A stretch of 64,000 nt of DNA from Bacillota bacterium (GCA_023392535.1 JAEVYY010000019.1:124001-188000), one strand, 5' to 3'; positions 1 to 8,676 are shown, counted from the first letter of the stretch. Numbers and translations: made by a program. Notes: generated by a model not told the origin, from the sequence alone.

Positions 1-376
1 CAAAAGGTTCTTCCAGCCGTTGTAGTACCTCCATGGCATCTCCCTCAATCAATATAATTTCATCTTTTTTTCCGGCTTTTTCAAAATTAGCTCTGGCAAT
101 TGGTATTCTTTTTTCATAATTCTCTATCGTAGTTACCCTACAATTACGGGGCGCATATTCACTCATTAAAAGCGCAGAAAATCCTATTGCTGTACCCACC
201 TCAAGTATCTTTTTAGGCTTCTGTAATGCAAGCAGAAACTTCAAAAGATTTTGTGTGGATTTACGAACAATAGGAACCATATCCTGTAATGCTTTTTTTT
301 CAATCTCATCCAAAAAAGGGGTATTTCCTTTATCCAATGAATCAATAAAGGTCACCATTCTCTCATCTACTATCAT
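1..376 (-). CDS. trmR: tRNA 5-hydroxyuridine methyltransferase TrmR/YrrM-type, 3' end cut off by window
   Basis: This is the first 125 codons of an SAM-dependent O-methyltransferase of family 3. The start is an ATG at 376-374, and the frame stays open to the window edge. The SAM-binding motif I (ILEVGTAIGFSALL, residues 57-70) and the following acidic strand end (VTTIENYE) are visible. In Firmicutes this family methylates 5-hydroxyuridine at the wobble position of tRNA. The ATG overlaps the TGA of the MltG-like gene (ATGA), so the two are translationally coupled. The family assignment is firm; the exact tRNA role comes from the family and the gene neighbourhood, and the C-terminus cannot be seen. 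Confidence 0.8.
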   Translation of the reverse strand, partial: MIVDERMVTFIDSLDKGNTPFLDEIEKKALQDMVPIVRKSTQNLLKFLLALQKPKKILEVGTAIGFSALLMSEYAPRNCRVTTIENYEKRIPIARANFEKAGKKDEIILIEGDAMEVLQRLEEPF

Positions 377-849
377 TCTGCCTCTTTCGTCTCAACAGAA
401 GTCTCTTCTTCTGTCATCATCTGCGTCGTTGATTCTTCCGAAACAAGGTCTGTCTTACTATTACCACTCTCTTCAGACTCTTCACTTGGTTCTTCCCCTA
501 TAATCGCAAGCATTTCTTCTGCTGTCATAGATGTATTCAGCACATAAATTCCTGGCCGTATCATATCCTTATATTCAGACATCTTTTCCTGAACATAAAA
601 TAATTTTGCATCCGCAATCAGACCTTGTTCCTGCAGCAATTTTCCAACATCCATAGTACCCATATCATCTGTAATCGCAACACTGATATCCACCCCTGGC
701 TCACTTGACATCGGCGGTTCCGCAAATACCCGATATCCAAAATCATATGCTGCAATTGCAAAGCGATAAGCAAATGCTATAATGACTGCCAATACCGCAA
801 ACCTTATGATCAGTCCTGCTATGCCTAACGTTACATTTTTTCCACCCAT
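373..849 (-). CDS. Short MltG/YceG-like membrane protein without the transglycosylase domain
   Basis: The protein has 158 residues. One transmembrane segment (about residues 8-32) is followed by an extracytoplasmic stretch with a LysM-like YceG repeat (around GKLLQEQGLIADAKLFYVQ) and an acidic Ser/Glu/Thr-rich tail (residues 118-158). MltG proper is about 340 residues and cuts nascent peptidoglycan with a C-terminal catalytic domain. That domain is absent here, so this is a substrate-binding or regulatory relative rather than a lytic enzyme. Such short forms sit upstream of trmR in Lachnospiraceae. A good ribosome binding site (AAGGAG) precedes the ATG at 849. The function is inferred. Confidence 0.65.
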   Translation of the reverse strand: MGGKNVTLGIAGLIIRFAVLAVIIAFAYRFAIAAYDFGYRVFAEPPMSSEPGVDISVAITDDMGTMDVGKLLQEQGLIADAKLFYVQEKMSEYKDMIRPGIYVLNTSMTAEEMLAIIGEEPSEESEESGNSKTDLVSEESTTQMMTEEETSVETKEAE

Positions 850-871
850 AGTAAATACTCCTTATCATATC

Positions 872-1204
872 CTAGTCAAAATAAACATTTTCGGATATGC
901 TCTGATAGACCTTCTGCATCATCCTGCAAAATTCAAGTTCTGCCGTCAAAAAAGCATCGACCATCGGATCCGCTCTAAAATTTTCATATTCTGCTAGAAG
1001 CGAATCCGTTTTGTCAAATAGCTCATCCGAATCTGTTGTACTTTGGAGTTCAAAGTTTTTTAACCTGAATTCATCAATTTTTATCTTTAGTTCTGGTTTC
1101 TTTTTTACTCGTTCGGTCTGAACCAGATAATTATGATATATGTTTGTTTCTTTTATTTTTTTTGCAAAAATACCTATTTCTTCCTGCAATTCTAATTGAT
1201 ACAC
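872..1204 (-). CDS. YlbF/YmcA family protein
   Basis: This small helical protein belongs to the YlbF/YmcA (DUF964) family. In Bacillus, members of this family form the Y-complex that modulates RNase Y and mRNA processing. I chose a GTG start at 1204 because AGAGGA lies eight bases before it, it comes just after the rnjA stop, and the first residues then match the usual family N-terminus. The open frame extends to an ATG at 1270, but that start would overlap rnjA by 55 bases and has no ribosome binding site. The product is about 110 residues. Its position directly after RNase J fits a role in RNA turnover. Confidence 0.72.
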   Translation of the reverse strand: MYQLELQEEIGIFAKKIKETNIYHNYLVQTERVKKKPELKIKIDEFRLKNFELQSTTDSDELFDKTDSLLAEYENFRADPMVDAFLTAELEFCRMMQKVYQSISENVYFD

Positions 1205-1215
1205 TCTTTTATCCT

Positions 1216-2889
1216 CTATACATCCATAATGATCGGAAGTATCATAGGGCGTCTTTTCGTTTTCTTCCATAAAAATTCACTTAGTGAATCCTTAGTCATC
1301 GTCTTAATTCTTCCCCAGTCACTTACATTTTTGCTCATACAACGATCTAAGGCATCATTGACAACCCGTCTCGCTTCTTCCATCAACTCATCCGACTCTC
1401 TTACATAAACAAAGCCTCTTGAGACGATATCAGGTCCACCGACCACGGTATTAGATGCCTGATCCAATGCAATTGCAACAATCAGAATACCGTCCTCTGC
1501 CAAATGCTGTCTATCACGTAAAACAATATTTCCAACATCGCCAACACCAAGACCATCCACTAATATTGCTCCCACTGGTACTTTCCCGGTAACTGCAGCC
1601 CCTTTATCATCCAATTCTAACACGTCTCCAGAACTTAACAGGAAAATATTATCTTTGTCATATCCAAGATCTAATGCTATATTTGCCTGAGCCTTCAAGT
1701 GCTTATATTCACCATGAGCAGGAATTGCATATTTAGGTTGCGTCAAAGAGTAAATTAATTTAATTTCTTCCGCACAAGCATGACCAGACACATGTGCATC
1801 CTGGAATATAACATCTGCCCCTTTCCTGAATAATTCATTTATGACCTTGGTGACCGCTTTTTCATTACCAGGAATGGGATTGGAAGAAAAGATGACCGTA
1901 TCCCCCTGTCCAATCGTAACTTTTTTATGAATATTGCTTGCCATACGACTCAAAGCCGCCATACTTTCTCCCTGACTTCCGGTTGTTATTATGACAGTTT
2001 TCGCTTTTGGATAATTTTTCAATTGCTCAATGTCAATTAATGTATTCTCTGGAATATTTAAGCATTCCAGTTTCTGTGCCGTATCAATGATATTGACCAT
2101 GCTTCTGCCTTCTACTACCACTTTACGTCCGAATTTGTACGCTGAATTTATAATTTGCTGCACTCTGTCAACATTTGATGCAAATGTAGCAATCAGAATT
2201 CTTGTATCTTTATGCTCCTCAAATAAGTTGTCAAAAATTTTTCCCAATGTCTTTTCCGATTGTGTAAACCCTTTGCGCTCAGCATTGGTACTATCACACA
2301 TCAGTGCAAGAACTCCTTTTTTACCCAAATCCGCAAAACGCTGTAAATCAATAGCATCTCCGAATACTGGTGTATAGTCAACTTTAAAATCACCCGTGTG
2401 CACTACAATCCCTGCTGGCGAATAAATAGCGAGTGCAGCTGCATCAACAATACTATGATTGGTTTTAATGAACTCTATTCTAAAACATCCAAGATTAATG
2501 ATTTGACCGAATTTTACCACTTTTCTTCTAACATTGTTAGTAAGATTATGTTCCTTTAATTTATTTTCAATAATTCCCATCGTAAGTCTGGTGGCATAAA
2601 TTGGAACGCTCATTTCTTTCAATATATAGGGGAGCGCACCGATATGATCCTCGTGACCATGGGTAAATACAAATCCTTTGACCTTTTCAATATTATCCTT
2701 CAAATAAGTTACATCCGGAATAACCAAATCAATCCCCAGCATATCATCTGCCGGGAAACTGAGGCCGCAATCTACCACAACAATACTGTCCTCATATTCA
2801 AAGGCAGTAATGTTCATACCAATTTGTTCCAAGCCTCCTAACGGAATAATTTTTAGCTTAGAACCATTCTCTTTTTTACTTTGTTTCAA
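1216..2889 (-). CDS. rnjA: Ribonuclease J
   Basis: This is a 557-residue metallo-beta-lactamase/beta-CASP RNase with 5'-3' exonuclease and endonuclease activity, central to mRNA decay and rRNA maturation in Firmicutes. The metal motif HGHEDH lies at residues 77-82. The downstream HTGDFK and CDSTNAERKG motifs and the C-terminal RNase J domain are present, and the length is normal. Translation begins at a TTG at 2889: AGGAGG lies eight bases upstream, inside the last codons of the Fur gene, and the Fur stop overlaps the start (TTGA). The two genes are therefore tightly coupled. Confidence 0.95.
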   Translation of the reverse strand: MKQSKKENGSKLKIIPLGGLEQIGMNITAFEYEDSIVVVDCGLSFPADDMLGIDLVIPDVTYLKDNIEKVKGFVFTHGHEDHIGALPYILKEMSVPIYATRLTMGIIENKLKEHNLTNNVRRKVVKFGQIINLGCFRIEFIKTNHSIVDAAALAIYSPAGIVVHTGDFKVDYTPVFGDAIDLQRFADLGKKGVLALMCDSTNAERKGFTQSEKTLGKIFDNLFEEHKDTRILIATFASNVDRVQQIINSAYKFGRKVVVEGRSMVNIIDTAQKLECLNIPENTLIDIEQLKNYPKAKTVIITTGSQGESMAALSRMASNIHKKVTIGQGDTVIFSSNPIPGNEKAVTKVINELFRKGADVIFQDAHVSGHACAEEIKLIYSLTQPKYAIPAHGEYKHLKAQANIALDLGYDKDNIFLLSSGDVLELDDKGAAVTGKVPVGAILVDGLGVGDVGNIVLRDRQHLAEDGILIVAIALDQASNTVVGGPDIVSRGFVYVRESDELMEEARRVVNDALDRCMSKNVSDWGRIKTMTKDSLSEFLWKKTKRRPMILPIIMDV

Positions 2890-3341
2890 TTAATTTTCCT
2901 CCTGCATTCTTCACAATACCCATATAGCTTCACTTCATGATCAGCAACCAAAAAACCAGTGGTATCTGCAATTTTACTCTCTAATTCCTCTAACAAATCG
3001 TCTTGGAAAGATAAAATTCTTCCACAGCTTGTGCAAATCAAATGATGATGATGGTGTCTCGTTTTCTTTTCGCTCAAATTACCAATTTCATACCGAACAT
3101 AACCATCATTCAAATTAATTCGATCAATTAAGTGTAACTCTAAAAGTAATTGTATTGTTCTATAAACAGTAGCTAGTCCAATCACTGGATAGTCTACTTT
3201 TACTAGCTCAAATATTTCTTCTGCCGTTAAATGTTTGTCAGGACAAGACGATAACACCTCAAGTACCAGTACTCGCTGTGTCGTAACTTTTAACCCTTTT
3301 TCTTTAAGGATTTTTTCAAATTGTACTCTATCCACTGACAT
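2886..3341 (-). CDS. Fur family metalloregulator
   Basis: This is a 151-residue metal-dependent repressor. An N-terminal winged helix (about residues 10-85, with ATVYRTIQLL as recognition region) is followed by a dimerization and metal domain. A run of five histidines (96-100), C103-x2-C106 and C143-x2-C146 are visible; the two cysteine pairs form the structural zinc site of Fur, PerR and Zur proteins. Sequence alone does not decide between iron, zinc and peroxide sensing. The gene shares an operon with ruvX, the DUF1292 gene and rnjA, and its last codons carry the rnjA ribosome binding site. Confidence 0.9.
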   Translation of the reverse strand: MSVDRVQFEKILKEKGLKVTTQRVLVLEVLSSCPDKHLTAEEIFELVKVDYPVIGLATVYRTIQLLLELHLIDRINLNDGYVRYEIGNLSEKKTRHHHHHLICTSCGRILSFQDDLLEELESKIADTTGFLVADHEVKLYGYCEECRRKIN

Positions 3342-3362
3342 ATAAAAATTCCCCGGTTCAGT

Positions 3363-3632
3363 CTATTCATTTTCTTCTGTTATCAAATCAATATCATCTA
3401 ACAGACTTTCAAACATCTGTGCAACGCTACTTAATTCAACCTCATCCGATACGATCGTATATAATGCCTGCGTATCTTCAGGTTGGGATAAATCTTTTAA
3501 AATCAAGGCATCCCCATCGCCCGTTTCCTGGTCTGTGACCAGAATATAATTAACTCCACTAATTCTGGTCTGCTCAAGCACATAAAAATCGATTGGCTCT
3601 CCACTATCCAGTGTAAATGTAATCTTTTCCAA
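3363..3632 (-). CDS. DUF1292 (YrzB) family protein
   Basis: This is an 89-residue acidic protein of the DUF1292 family (Bacillus YrzB). The conserved beta-rich core, starting ITFTLDSGEPIDFYVLEQT, and an acidic C-terminus (DLITEENE) are visible. Its biochemical role is unknown. The location between ruvX (12 bases upstream) and fur is the standard Firmicutes arrangement, in which the ireB-ruvX-DUF1292 trio is co-transcribed. Confidence 0.85.
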   Translation of the reverse strand: MEKITFTLDSGEPIDFYVLEQTRISGVNYILVTDQETGDGDALILKDLSQPEDTQALYTIVSDEVELSSVAQMFESLLDDIDLITEENE

Positions 3633-3644
3633 AATTGTTAACTC

Positions 3645-4076
3645 CTATTCTTTCTGCATACTTTTGCAGTCTAAAAAACCTTGCAAAATAAATACAGCCG
3701 CAATCTGATCTACATAATTACCTCTATCTTCCCTTCGAATTCCAGCTTCCATCATAGCCTTATCAGCTGCCACGGTAGTCAACCGCTCATCCCACATGGT
3801 AATTTGTAATCCCGTTCTTCTTTCGAGCATCTCTTTAAAAGCGAGTGTTTTTTCTGCTCTTTCTCCAATCGTATCATTCATATTCTTCGGCAGGCCAAGT
3901 ACAATTTCACTTACCTCATATGCCACTATCAATTCTTCAATTCTAGCCAGTGTCTGTCGCAATTTATCTTCTGATTTTCTTCTTACGATTTCTATCCCCT
4001 GTGCCGTAATCAGTAGAGAATCACTAATCGCAACACCAACTGTTTTTGAGCCAAAATCTAAGCCCATTATCCTCAT
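3645..4076 (-). CDS. ruvX: RuvX/YqgF family RNase H-fold nuclease
   Basis: This is a 143-residue RNase H-like protein of the YqgF/RuvX family, implicated in 16S rRNA 5' maturation and earlier described as a putative Holliday junction resolvase. The catalytic aspartate sits in the N-terminal MGLDFGSKTVGVAISD motif. The later LGLPKNM and WDERLTTV motifs, which carry further acidic residues, are intact. AAGGGAGA precedes the ATG by about seven bases. Length and context (after ireB, before DUF1292) are typical. Confidence 0.93.
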   Translation of the reverse strand: MRIMGLDFGSKTVGVAISDSLLITAQGIEIVRRKSEDKLRQTLARIEELIVAYEVSEIVLGLPKNMNDTIGERAEKTLAFKEMLERRTGLQITMWDERLTTVAADKAMMEAGIRREDRGNYVDQIAAVFILQGFLDCKSMQKE

Positions 4077-4107
4077 AGAGTATCTCCCTTAAGCCTGTAC
4101 ATCTGGC

Positions 4108-4371
4108 CTATTTCCAATGATTATTTTTAATGTATTCTTTTAACATCTCTTCTACTAGCTCGTCTCGCTCAACTTTCATAATCAAACTTCTGGCGTTCTT
4201 GTAACTTGTGATGTATGTTGGATCGCCTGACATGATATAGCCTACAATTTGATTGACAGGATTATATCCTTTTTCCGTCAACGCTTCATAAACAGCAGCC
4301 AATACCACTTTGACACCTGTTTCCGGTTCTGTTTCAACTTTAAAATATTGTGTATTTCCAAATTCCTGCAT
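4108..4371 (-). CDS. ireB: IreB family regulatory phosphoprotein
   Basis: The protein has 87 residues and belongs to the DUF965/IreB family. In Enterococcus, IreB is phosphorylated by the PASTA kinase IreK on N-terminal threonines and limits cephalosporin resistance; Thr7 here lies in the equivalent N-terminal region. I start at the ATG at 4371 because AAAGGA is nine bases upstream and the family begins there. The open frame reaches a TTG at 4401 without a ribosome binding site. It is the first gene of the ireB-ruvX-DUF1292-fur-rnjA run and has its own promoter. Confidence 0.9.
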   Translation of the reverse strand: MQEFGNTQYFKVETEPETGVKVVLAAVYEALTEKGYNPVNQIVGYIMSGDPTYITSYKNARSLIMKVERDELVEEMLKEYIKNNHWK

Positions 4372-4421
4372 GCCATCACGTCCTTTACCTAATTTATCCA
4401 AACTTACGTATATTTAAAATT

Positions 4422-4450
4422 ATTCTACTCTAATTTCTACAAAAGTTCAA
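4422..4450 (-). promoter_or_regulatory. Candidate sigma-A promoter for ireB operon
   Basis: On the minus strand, TTGAAC (4445-4450) and TAGAAT (4422-4427) are separated by 17 bases, just upstream of ireB. The two arms of an 11-bp AT-rich inverted repeat (4417-4427 and 4461-4471) enclose it and overlap the mtaB stop, so a weak mtaB terminator may be combined with this promoter. Confidence 0.5.
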
Positions 4451-4459
4451 TGCTTACCA

Positions 4460-5830
4460 TTAGAATAATTTAATTAACATAATATCACTCGACAAAATTT
4501 TTTCTATCCTGCCCCTCCTAATTTTATTAGATAGATCTTCTTCACACGATACCGCAGCCTTTATATATTGTTTTGTATGACCCACCCAATATTGCTTTCC
4601 ATTCAGTTCTTTAACTTCTTCAAAAAGTACCTCTTCTTCTCTTCCAATGTAAAAGTCTCTGAATTCTTGCGAATGTTCTCTCTCCATTTCCAAAAGCGCA
4701 TTACTCCTAAATGTCTTAACCGGATCTGGTATTTGGTTTTTCATGACAGCTGCCTTAGTTCCCTGCCTTTTGGAATACTTAAATATATGCATCTCATAAA
4801 ATTTAATCTTTTTCAAAAATTCTTTCGTAATCTGAAACTCTTCTTCTGATTCCCCTGGAAATCCTACAATAACATCCGTTGTAATAGCCGGATGCATAAA
4901 AAATCTACGCAACAGACATACTTTCTCATAGTATTCATCCACTGTATAATGTCTATTCATTCTACCTAAGGTGGTATCGCATCCACTTTGTAAAGACAAG
5001 TGAAAATGAGGGCATATTTTAGGCATTTTACTTAATGTACTCGCAAATTCTTCGGTTATGATCCGCGGTTCCAATGATCCGATACGGATACGTTCAAGAC
5101 CATCCACTTGATGAATCTGTTTTATTAAATCTACCAAATACCCCCTTCTTTGAGCGATCACTTTTAAGTCTTTCACCGTTTCGTTTAGATAATCTTCCGT
5201 ACCTTTTTTTACAAAATCAGTGCCATACGAGCTGATATGGATGCCCGTAAGAACAATTTCTTTATATCCCGCAGCTACGAGTCCTTCTATTTCTTTTAGA
5301 ATGTTTGCCGTACTTCTACTACGTACACGACCTCTGGCATATGGAATAATGCAATAAGAGCAGAATTGGTTACATCCATCTTGAATCTTGATATAAGCTC
5401 TGGTATGATCAGCCGTTTGTGTAAGATTCATTTCTTCATATTCATCTGTTTGATTGATATCAATGACTGTATCTGTGACTTGCTTTTCCCTCCTATAGTC
5501 TTCTATAATATTTACAATTTCATTTTTCCGGTTATTGCCTATTACAATATCGATAGATGGGTCCTGATCCAATATTTCTTTGCCCGTTTGTACGTAACAG
5601 CCTGTTGCTACTACGATTGCTTCTGGATTCATCTTTTTCGCTTTATGAAGCATTTGTCTGCTTTTTCTATCTGCAATATTGGTCACGCTACATGTATTTA
5701 CTATGTAGATATCTGCTTTTTCATCAAATGATACAACGGTATATCCCTTTTCTTGTAACATTTGTTGCATAACATCTATTTCATAAGAATTCACCTTACA
5801 TCCTAAATTATGTAATGCTACACTTTTCAT
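4460..5830 (-). CDS. mtaB: tRNA t6A37 methylthiotransferase MtaB
   Basis: This radical SAM enzyme adds a methylthio group to t6A at position 37 of ANN-decoding tRNAs. The N-terminal UPF0004 domain carries the second 4Fe-4S cluster cysteines (C11, C47, C78), and the radical SAM motif CNQFCSYC is at 153-160. A TRAM-like C-terminus follows. The product is 456 residues from the ATG at 5830, which has GAGG six bases upstream; a GTG four codons earlier is the longest frame but lies inside that ribosome binding site. A polar insertion of about 25 residues after SSYGTDF is unusual but in frame. Confidence 0.92.
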   Translation of the reverse strand: MKSVALHNLGCKVNSYEIDVMQQMLQEKGYTVVSFDEKADIYIVNTCSVTNIADRKSRQMLHKAKKMNPEAIVVATGCYVQTGKEILDQDPSIDIVIGNNRKNEIVNIIEDYRREKQVTDTVIDINQTDEYEEMNLTQTADHTRAYIKIQDGCNQFCSYCIIPYARGRVRSRSTANILKEIEGLVAAGYKEIVLTGIHISSYGTDFVKKGTEDYLNETVKDLKVIAQRRGYLVDLIKQIHQVDGLERIRIGSLEPRIITEEFASTLSKMPKICPHFHLSLQSGCDTTLGRMNRHYTVDEYYEKVCLLRRFFMHPAITTDVIVGFPGESEEEFQITKEFLKKIKFYEMHIFKYSKRQGTKAAVMKNQIPDPVKTFRSNALLEMEREHSQEFRDFYIGREEEVLFEEVKELNGKQYWVGHTKQYIKAAVSCEEDLSNKIRRGRIEKILSSDIMLIKLF

Positions 5831-5863
5831 ATTATTCCTCACATTTTTTGTAATGTTTTATCA

Positions 5864-5892
5864 TTGACTTTTTTTATTGAAACCTTTAGTAT
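5864..5892 (+). promoter_or_regulatory. Candidate promoter for the HPr-like gene
   Basis: TTGACT (5864-5869) and TAGTAT (5887-5892) are separated by 17 bases on the plus strand. A strong AAGGAGG ribosome binding site at 5917-5923 serves the ATG at 5933. Confidence 0.6.
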
Positions 5893-5932
5893 AAATATTG
5901 AAGGTATGAAAAATTCAAGGAGGTATTGTCCA

Positions 5933-6163
5933 ATGAAAACAGTACAAATTTCATTAAATTCTATTGACAAAGTAAAATCTTTTGTTAATGATGTAACAAA
6001 ATTCGATTATGATTTTGATTTAGTATCCGGAAGATATGTTATCGATGCAAAATCTATTATGGGTATCTTTAGTTTGGATTTATCTAAACCAATTGATTTA
6101 AATATCCATGCGGAAGAAACAGTTGATGACGTACTAGCAGTATTAAAACCATATATTATATAA
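5933..6163 (+). CDS. HPr/Crh-like protein lacking the phosphocarrier histidine
   Basis: The protein has 76 residues and an HPr fold signature. The regulatory-serine region AKSIMGIFSLDL (residues 39-50) matches the HPr KSIMGVMSL segment, so Ser41 corresponds to Ser46, the HPr kinase target. The active-site loop that should read HARP is replaced by LNSIDKVKSF, so there is no His15 and PEP-dependent phosphotransfer is impossible. This pattern is that of Bacillus Crh, a CcpA co-regulator. The start is the ATG after AAGGAGG; the longer frame from 5864 crosses the promoter. It is monocistronic, with its own promoter and terminator. A CcpA-cofactor role is an inference. Confidence 0.72.
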   Translation: MKTVQISLNSIDKVKSFVNDVTKFDYDFDLVSGRYVIDAKSIMGIFSLDLSKPIDLNIHAEETVDDVLAVLKPYII

Positions 6164-6208
6164 TCGGTATCCTATCTGAATGAGTTTATACATGGCTTCA
6201 TAGAGGGT

Positions 6209-6238
6209 AAAGCAAGACAATCTGTCTTGCTTTTTTAT
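6209..6238 (+). terminator. Rho-independent terminator of the HPr-like gene
   Basis: A ten-base stem (AAGCAAGACA pairing with TGTCTTGCTT) with a three-base loop is followed by a run of T on the plus strand. Confidence 0.88.
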
Positions 6239-6274
6239 TTATTTTTAGAATTATAATAGATCATTTATGATCTG

Positions 6275-7453
6275 TCAGCGTACCTTGATTACTTCTACCG
6301 TATTTAGCGCTGTCTCTATCAACTGCTCTATTTTTTCTTCAAGATTACTTTCATGATGCTTTATCACATTTAAATTAGGCTTTGTAACTGGATGTTTCGC
6401 TACAAAAATCGTACAACAATCTTCATAAGGAAGTATAGAAGTCTCATACGTATTAATTTTTTCAGAAATTTCAACAATTTCCTGCTTATCAAATCCAATC
6501 AGTGGACGATATACTGGCATAGTACATACTTCATTTGTAACTGCCAGGCTTTGCATGGTCTGTGAGGCAACCTGTCCAATACTTTCACCCGTCACAAGCC
6601 CGATGCATTGGTTCTCCTCAGCAATTTTCTCTGCTATTTTCATCATATATCTTCTCATTATAATAGTTAATTCTTCATGAGGACATTTCTCATAAATATA
6701 TAACTGTATATCAGTAAAATTAACTACATGCAGAGAAATAGGTCCCGAATAGCGAGACACTAATTTTGCAAGATCGACTACTTTCTGCTTCGCCCTTTCA
6801 CTTGTATAAGGCGGCGCATGAAAATAAACTGCATCAATTTTGACACCACGCTTTGCAACCATATATCCTGAAACAGGAGAGTCAATGCCTCCAGATAATA
6901 GGAGCATTGCCTTTCCTGCTGTCCCAATTGGCATGCCACCAGGACCAGGTATTACCTTAGAATATATATATATTTTTTCACGTACTTCAATACTAAGTTC
7001 AATATCTGGTTTGTGTACGTCAACTCTAATATCCGGAAATGCTTCCAGAACGGCCGCGCCCATCTGTGTATTAATGCACATGGAATCAAGTGGATAATTC
7101 TTTCTCGCACGTCTGGCACATACTTTAAACGTTTTGTGTTTGTCTGGATAGACATCGTCTATATACCTTATAACTTCTTTACATAAATTGTCAAAGCCAT
7201 CATCTTCTACCTGCACAACTGGGCAAATGCCAGAGATGCCAAAAACTGTTTTTAAATTTTCTATTGTTTCTTCATAGTCAAATTCACTTACTGCCTCAAC
7301 ATAAATTCTACCTTGTGTTTTATGCACTTTAAACTCTCCGTCACATCTCTTTAAGGCATTTTTAATTTGAGAGACCAGTGCGTCTTCAAATAAATATCTG
7401 TTTCTTCCTTTTACACCAATTTCAGCGTACTTAATCAAAAAAGTGGTAAACAT
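6275..7453 (-). CDS. thiI: tRNA 4-thiouridine synthetase ThiI
   Basis: This is a 392-residue enzyme for s4U8 formation in tRNA and possibly thiazole sulfur transfer. It has an N-terminal ferredoxin-like and THUMP region (residues 1-165), then a PP-loop ATPase with SGGIDSPVSG (about 185-195) and the VTGESIGQVASQT motif. It lacks the C-terminal rhodanese domain of E. coli ThiI (482 residues), as in Bacillus, where a dedicated cysteine desulfurase supplies sulfur. That desulfurase gene lies 18 bases upstream in the same operon. The ribosome binding site is AAAGGAG. Confidence 0.95.
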   Translation of the reverse strand: MFTTFLIKYAEIGVKGRNRYLFEDALVSQIKNALKRCDGEFKVHKTQGRIYVEAVSEFDYEETIENLKTVFGISGICPVVQVEDDGFDNLCKEVIRYIDDVYPDKHKTFKVCARRARKNYPLDSMCINTQMGAAVLEAFPDIRVDVHKPDIELSIEVREKIYIYSKVIPGPGGMPIGTAGKAMLLLSGGIDSPVSGYMVAKRGVKIDAVYFHAPPYTSERAKQKVVDLAKLVSRYSGPISLHVVNFTDIQLYIYEKCPHEELTIIMRRYMMKIAEKIAEENQCIGLVTGESIGQVASQTMQSLAVTNEVCTMPVYRPLIGFDKQEIVEISEKINTYETSILPYEDCCTIFVAKHPVTKPNLNVIKHHESNLEEKIEQLIETALNTVEVIKVR

Positions 7454-7471
7454 GTAAACTCCTTTTCTCTT

Positions 7472-8632
7472 CTAATATCTTGTGTATTTACGAAGCATTG
7501 GTACCATATCATGCAAAGCCTGTATTGTGTAATTAATTTCTTCCTTAGTCGTGAAAACTGAAAAGCTGAACCGTATGCTGGAATTCAACGTTTCCTTATC
7601 TGCACCTATCGCCTTTAATGTCGCAGAAGTTGCTGCGGAAGAATGATTCGATGCACAAGCACTTCCCGCCGATACATAAATACCCTTCTCTTCCAGTGCA
7701 TGTAAAATGACTTCACTTCGAACGCCTCTTATAGACAGGTTAACTATATGCGGTGCACTCTCCATTCCAATTTTTCCGTTTATTCTTACATCCTCTATTT
7801 TTACAACTTCTTTTACAAATAGATCTTTCAGTGCATAGAGATTGTTGATATCACTCTCAAGATTACGATATACTTCTTCCACTGCTTTGGCAAGCCCCGC
7901 AATAGCCGGAACATTTTCTGTTCCAGACCGCATCCCTTTCTGCTGACCACCACCAAATAGTATTGGTTTTATCTTTATTCTTTCATTGACATATAGAAAT
8001 CCGATTCCTTTTGGACCATGAATCTTATGAGCACTTACGGCCAATAGATCGATATGCATTTTTTTAGGTAAGATCCTGAATTTTCCGTATCCTTGAATTG
8101 CATCTACATGGAAAACAATGTTTGGGTTCATTCTTTTAATCAAAGCTCCAGCTTCTGCGATTGGCTGAAGTGAACCTATCTCATTGTTTGTATGCATAAT
8201 AGATACCAGTATCGTATCTCTCGTAATCGCTCTTTGCAAGTCTTCCAATCGAATAACCCCATTTTTATCTACCGGCAAATATGTGACTACAAATCCTAAG
8301 GATTCCAGATACTGCATAGTCTGTAAAACAGCTGGATGTTCGATTGATGTGGTAATTAAATGATTCCCCGCTCTACGGTTTGCCAATGCGGTTCCGATCA
8401 AAGCCAGATTATCTGATTCTGTGCCTCCAGACGTAAATATAATTTCTTTTTCGTTAACCTTCAGATTCATCGAAATAACTTCCTTGGCATAACGAATATA
8501 ATTTTCAGCTAACACTCCTTTATTATGCATACTTGATGGGTTTCCATAATCTTCACACATAATTTTTGTCATAAGTGAAGCAACACTGTCAAAGCATTTA
8601 GTTGTTGCAGAATTGTCAAGATAAACTTCCAT
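7472..8632 (-). CDS. Cysteine desulfurase (NifS family) partnered with ThiI
   Basis: This is a 386-residue class V aminotransferase-fold, PLP-dependent enzyme that takes sulfur from cysteine to an enzyme persulfide. The PLP lysine is in SAHKIHGPKGIGF, the PLP-contacting HTNNEIG and HVDAIQ motifs are present, and the sulfur-carrying cysteine is in SAGSACASNHSS. It lies directly before a rhodanese-less thiI, so it most likely feeds 4-thiouridine synthesis, as NifZ does in Bacillus. Iron-sulfur cluster supply cannot be excluded. GGAGG precedes the ATG. Confidence 0.92.
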   Translation of the reverse strand: MEVYLDNSATTKCFDSVASLMTKIMCEDYGNPSSMHNKGVLAENYIRYAKEVISMNLKVNEKEIIFTSGGTESDNLALIGTALANRRAGNHLITTSIEHPAVLQTMQYLESLGFVVTYLPVDKNGVIRLEDLQRAITRDTILVSIMHTNNEIGSLQPIAEAGALIKRMNPNIVFHVDAIQGYGKFRILPKKMHIDLLAVSAHKIHGPKGIGFLYVNERIKIKPILFGGGQQKGMRSGTENVPAIAGLAKAVEEVYRNLESDINNLYALKDLFVKEVVKIEDVRINGKIGMESAPHIVNLSIRGVRSEVILHALEEKGIYVSAGSACASNHSSAATSATLKAIGADKETLNSSIRFSFSVFTTKEEINYTIQALHDMVPMLRKYTRY

Positions 8633-8676
8633 GATTCCTCCAAAATATACTGTATTATTATATTATATGCGTATTC

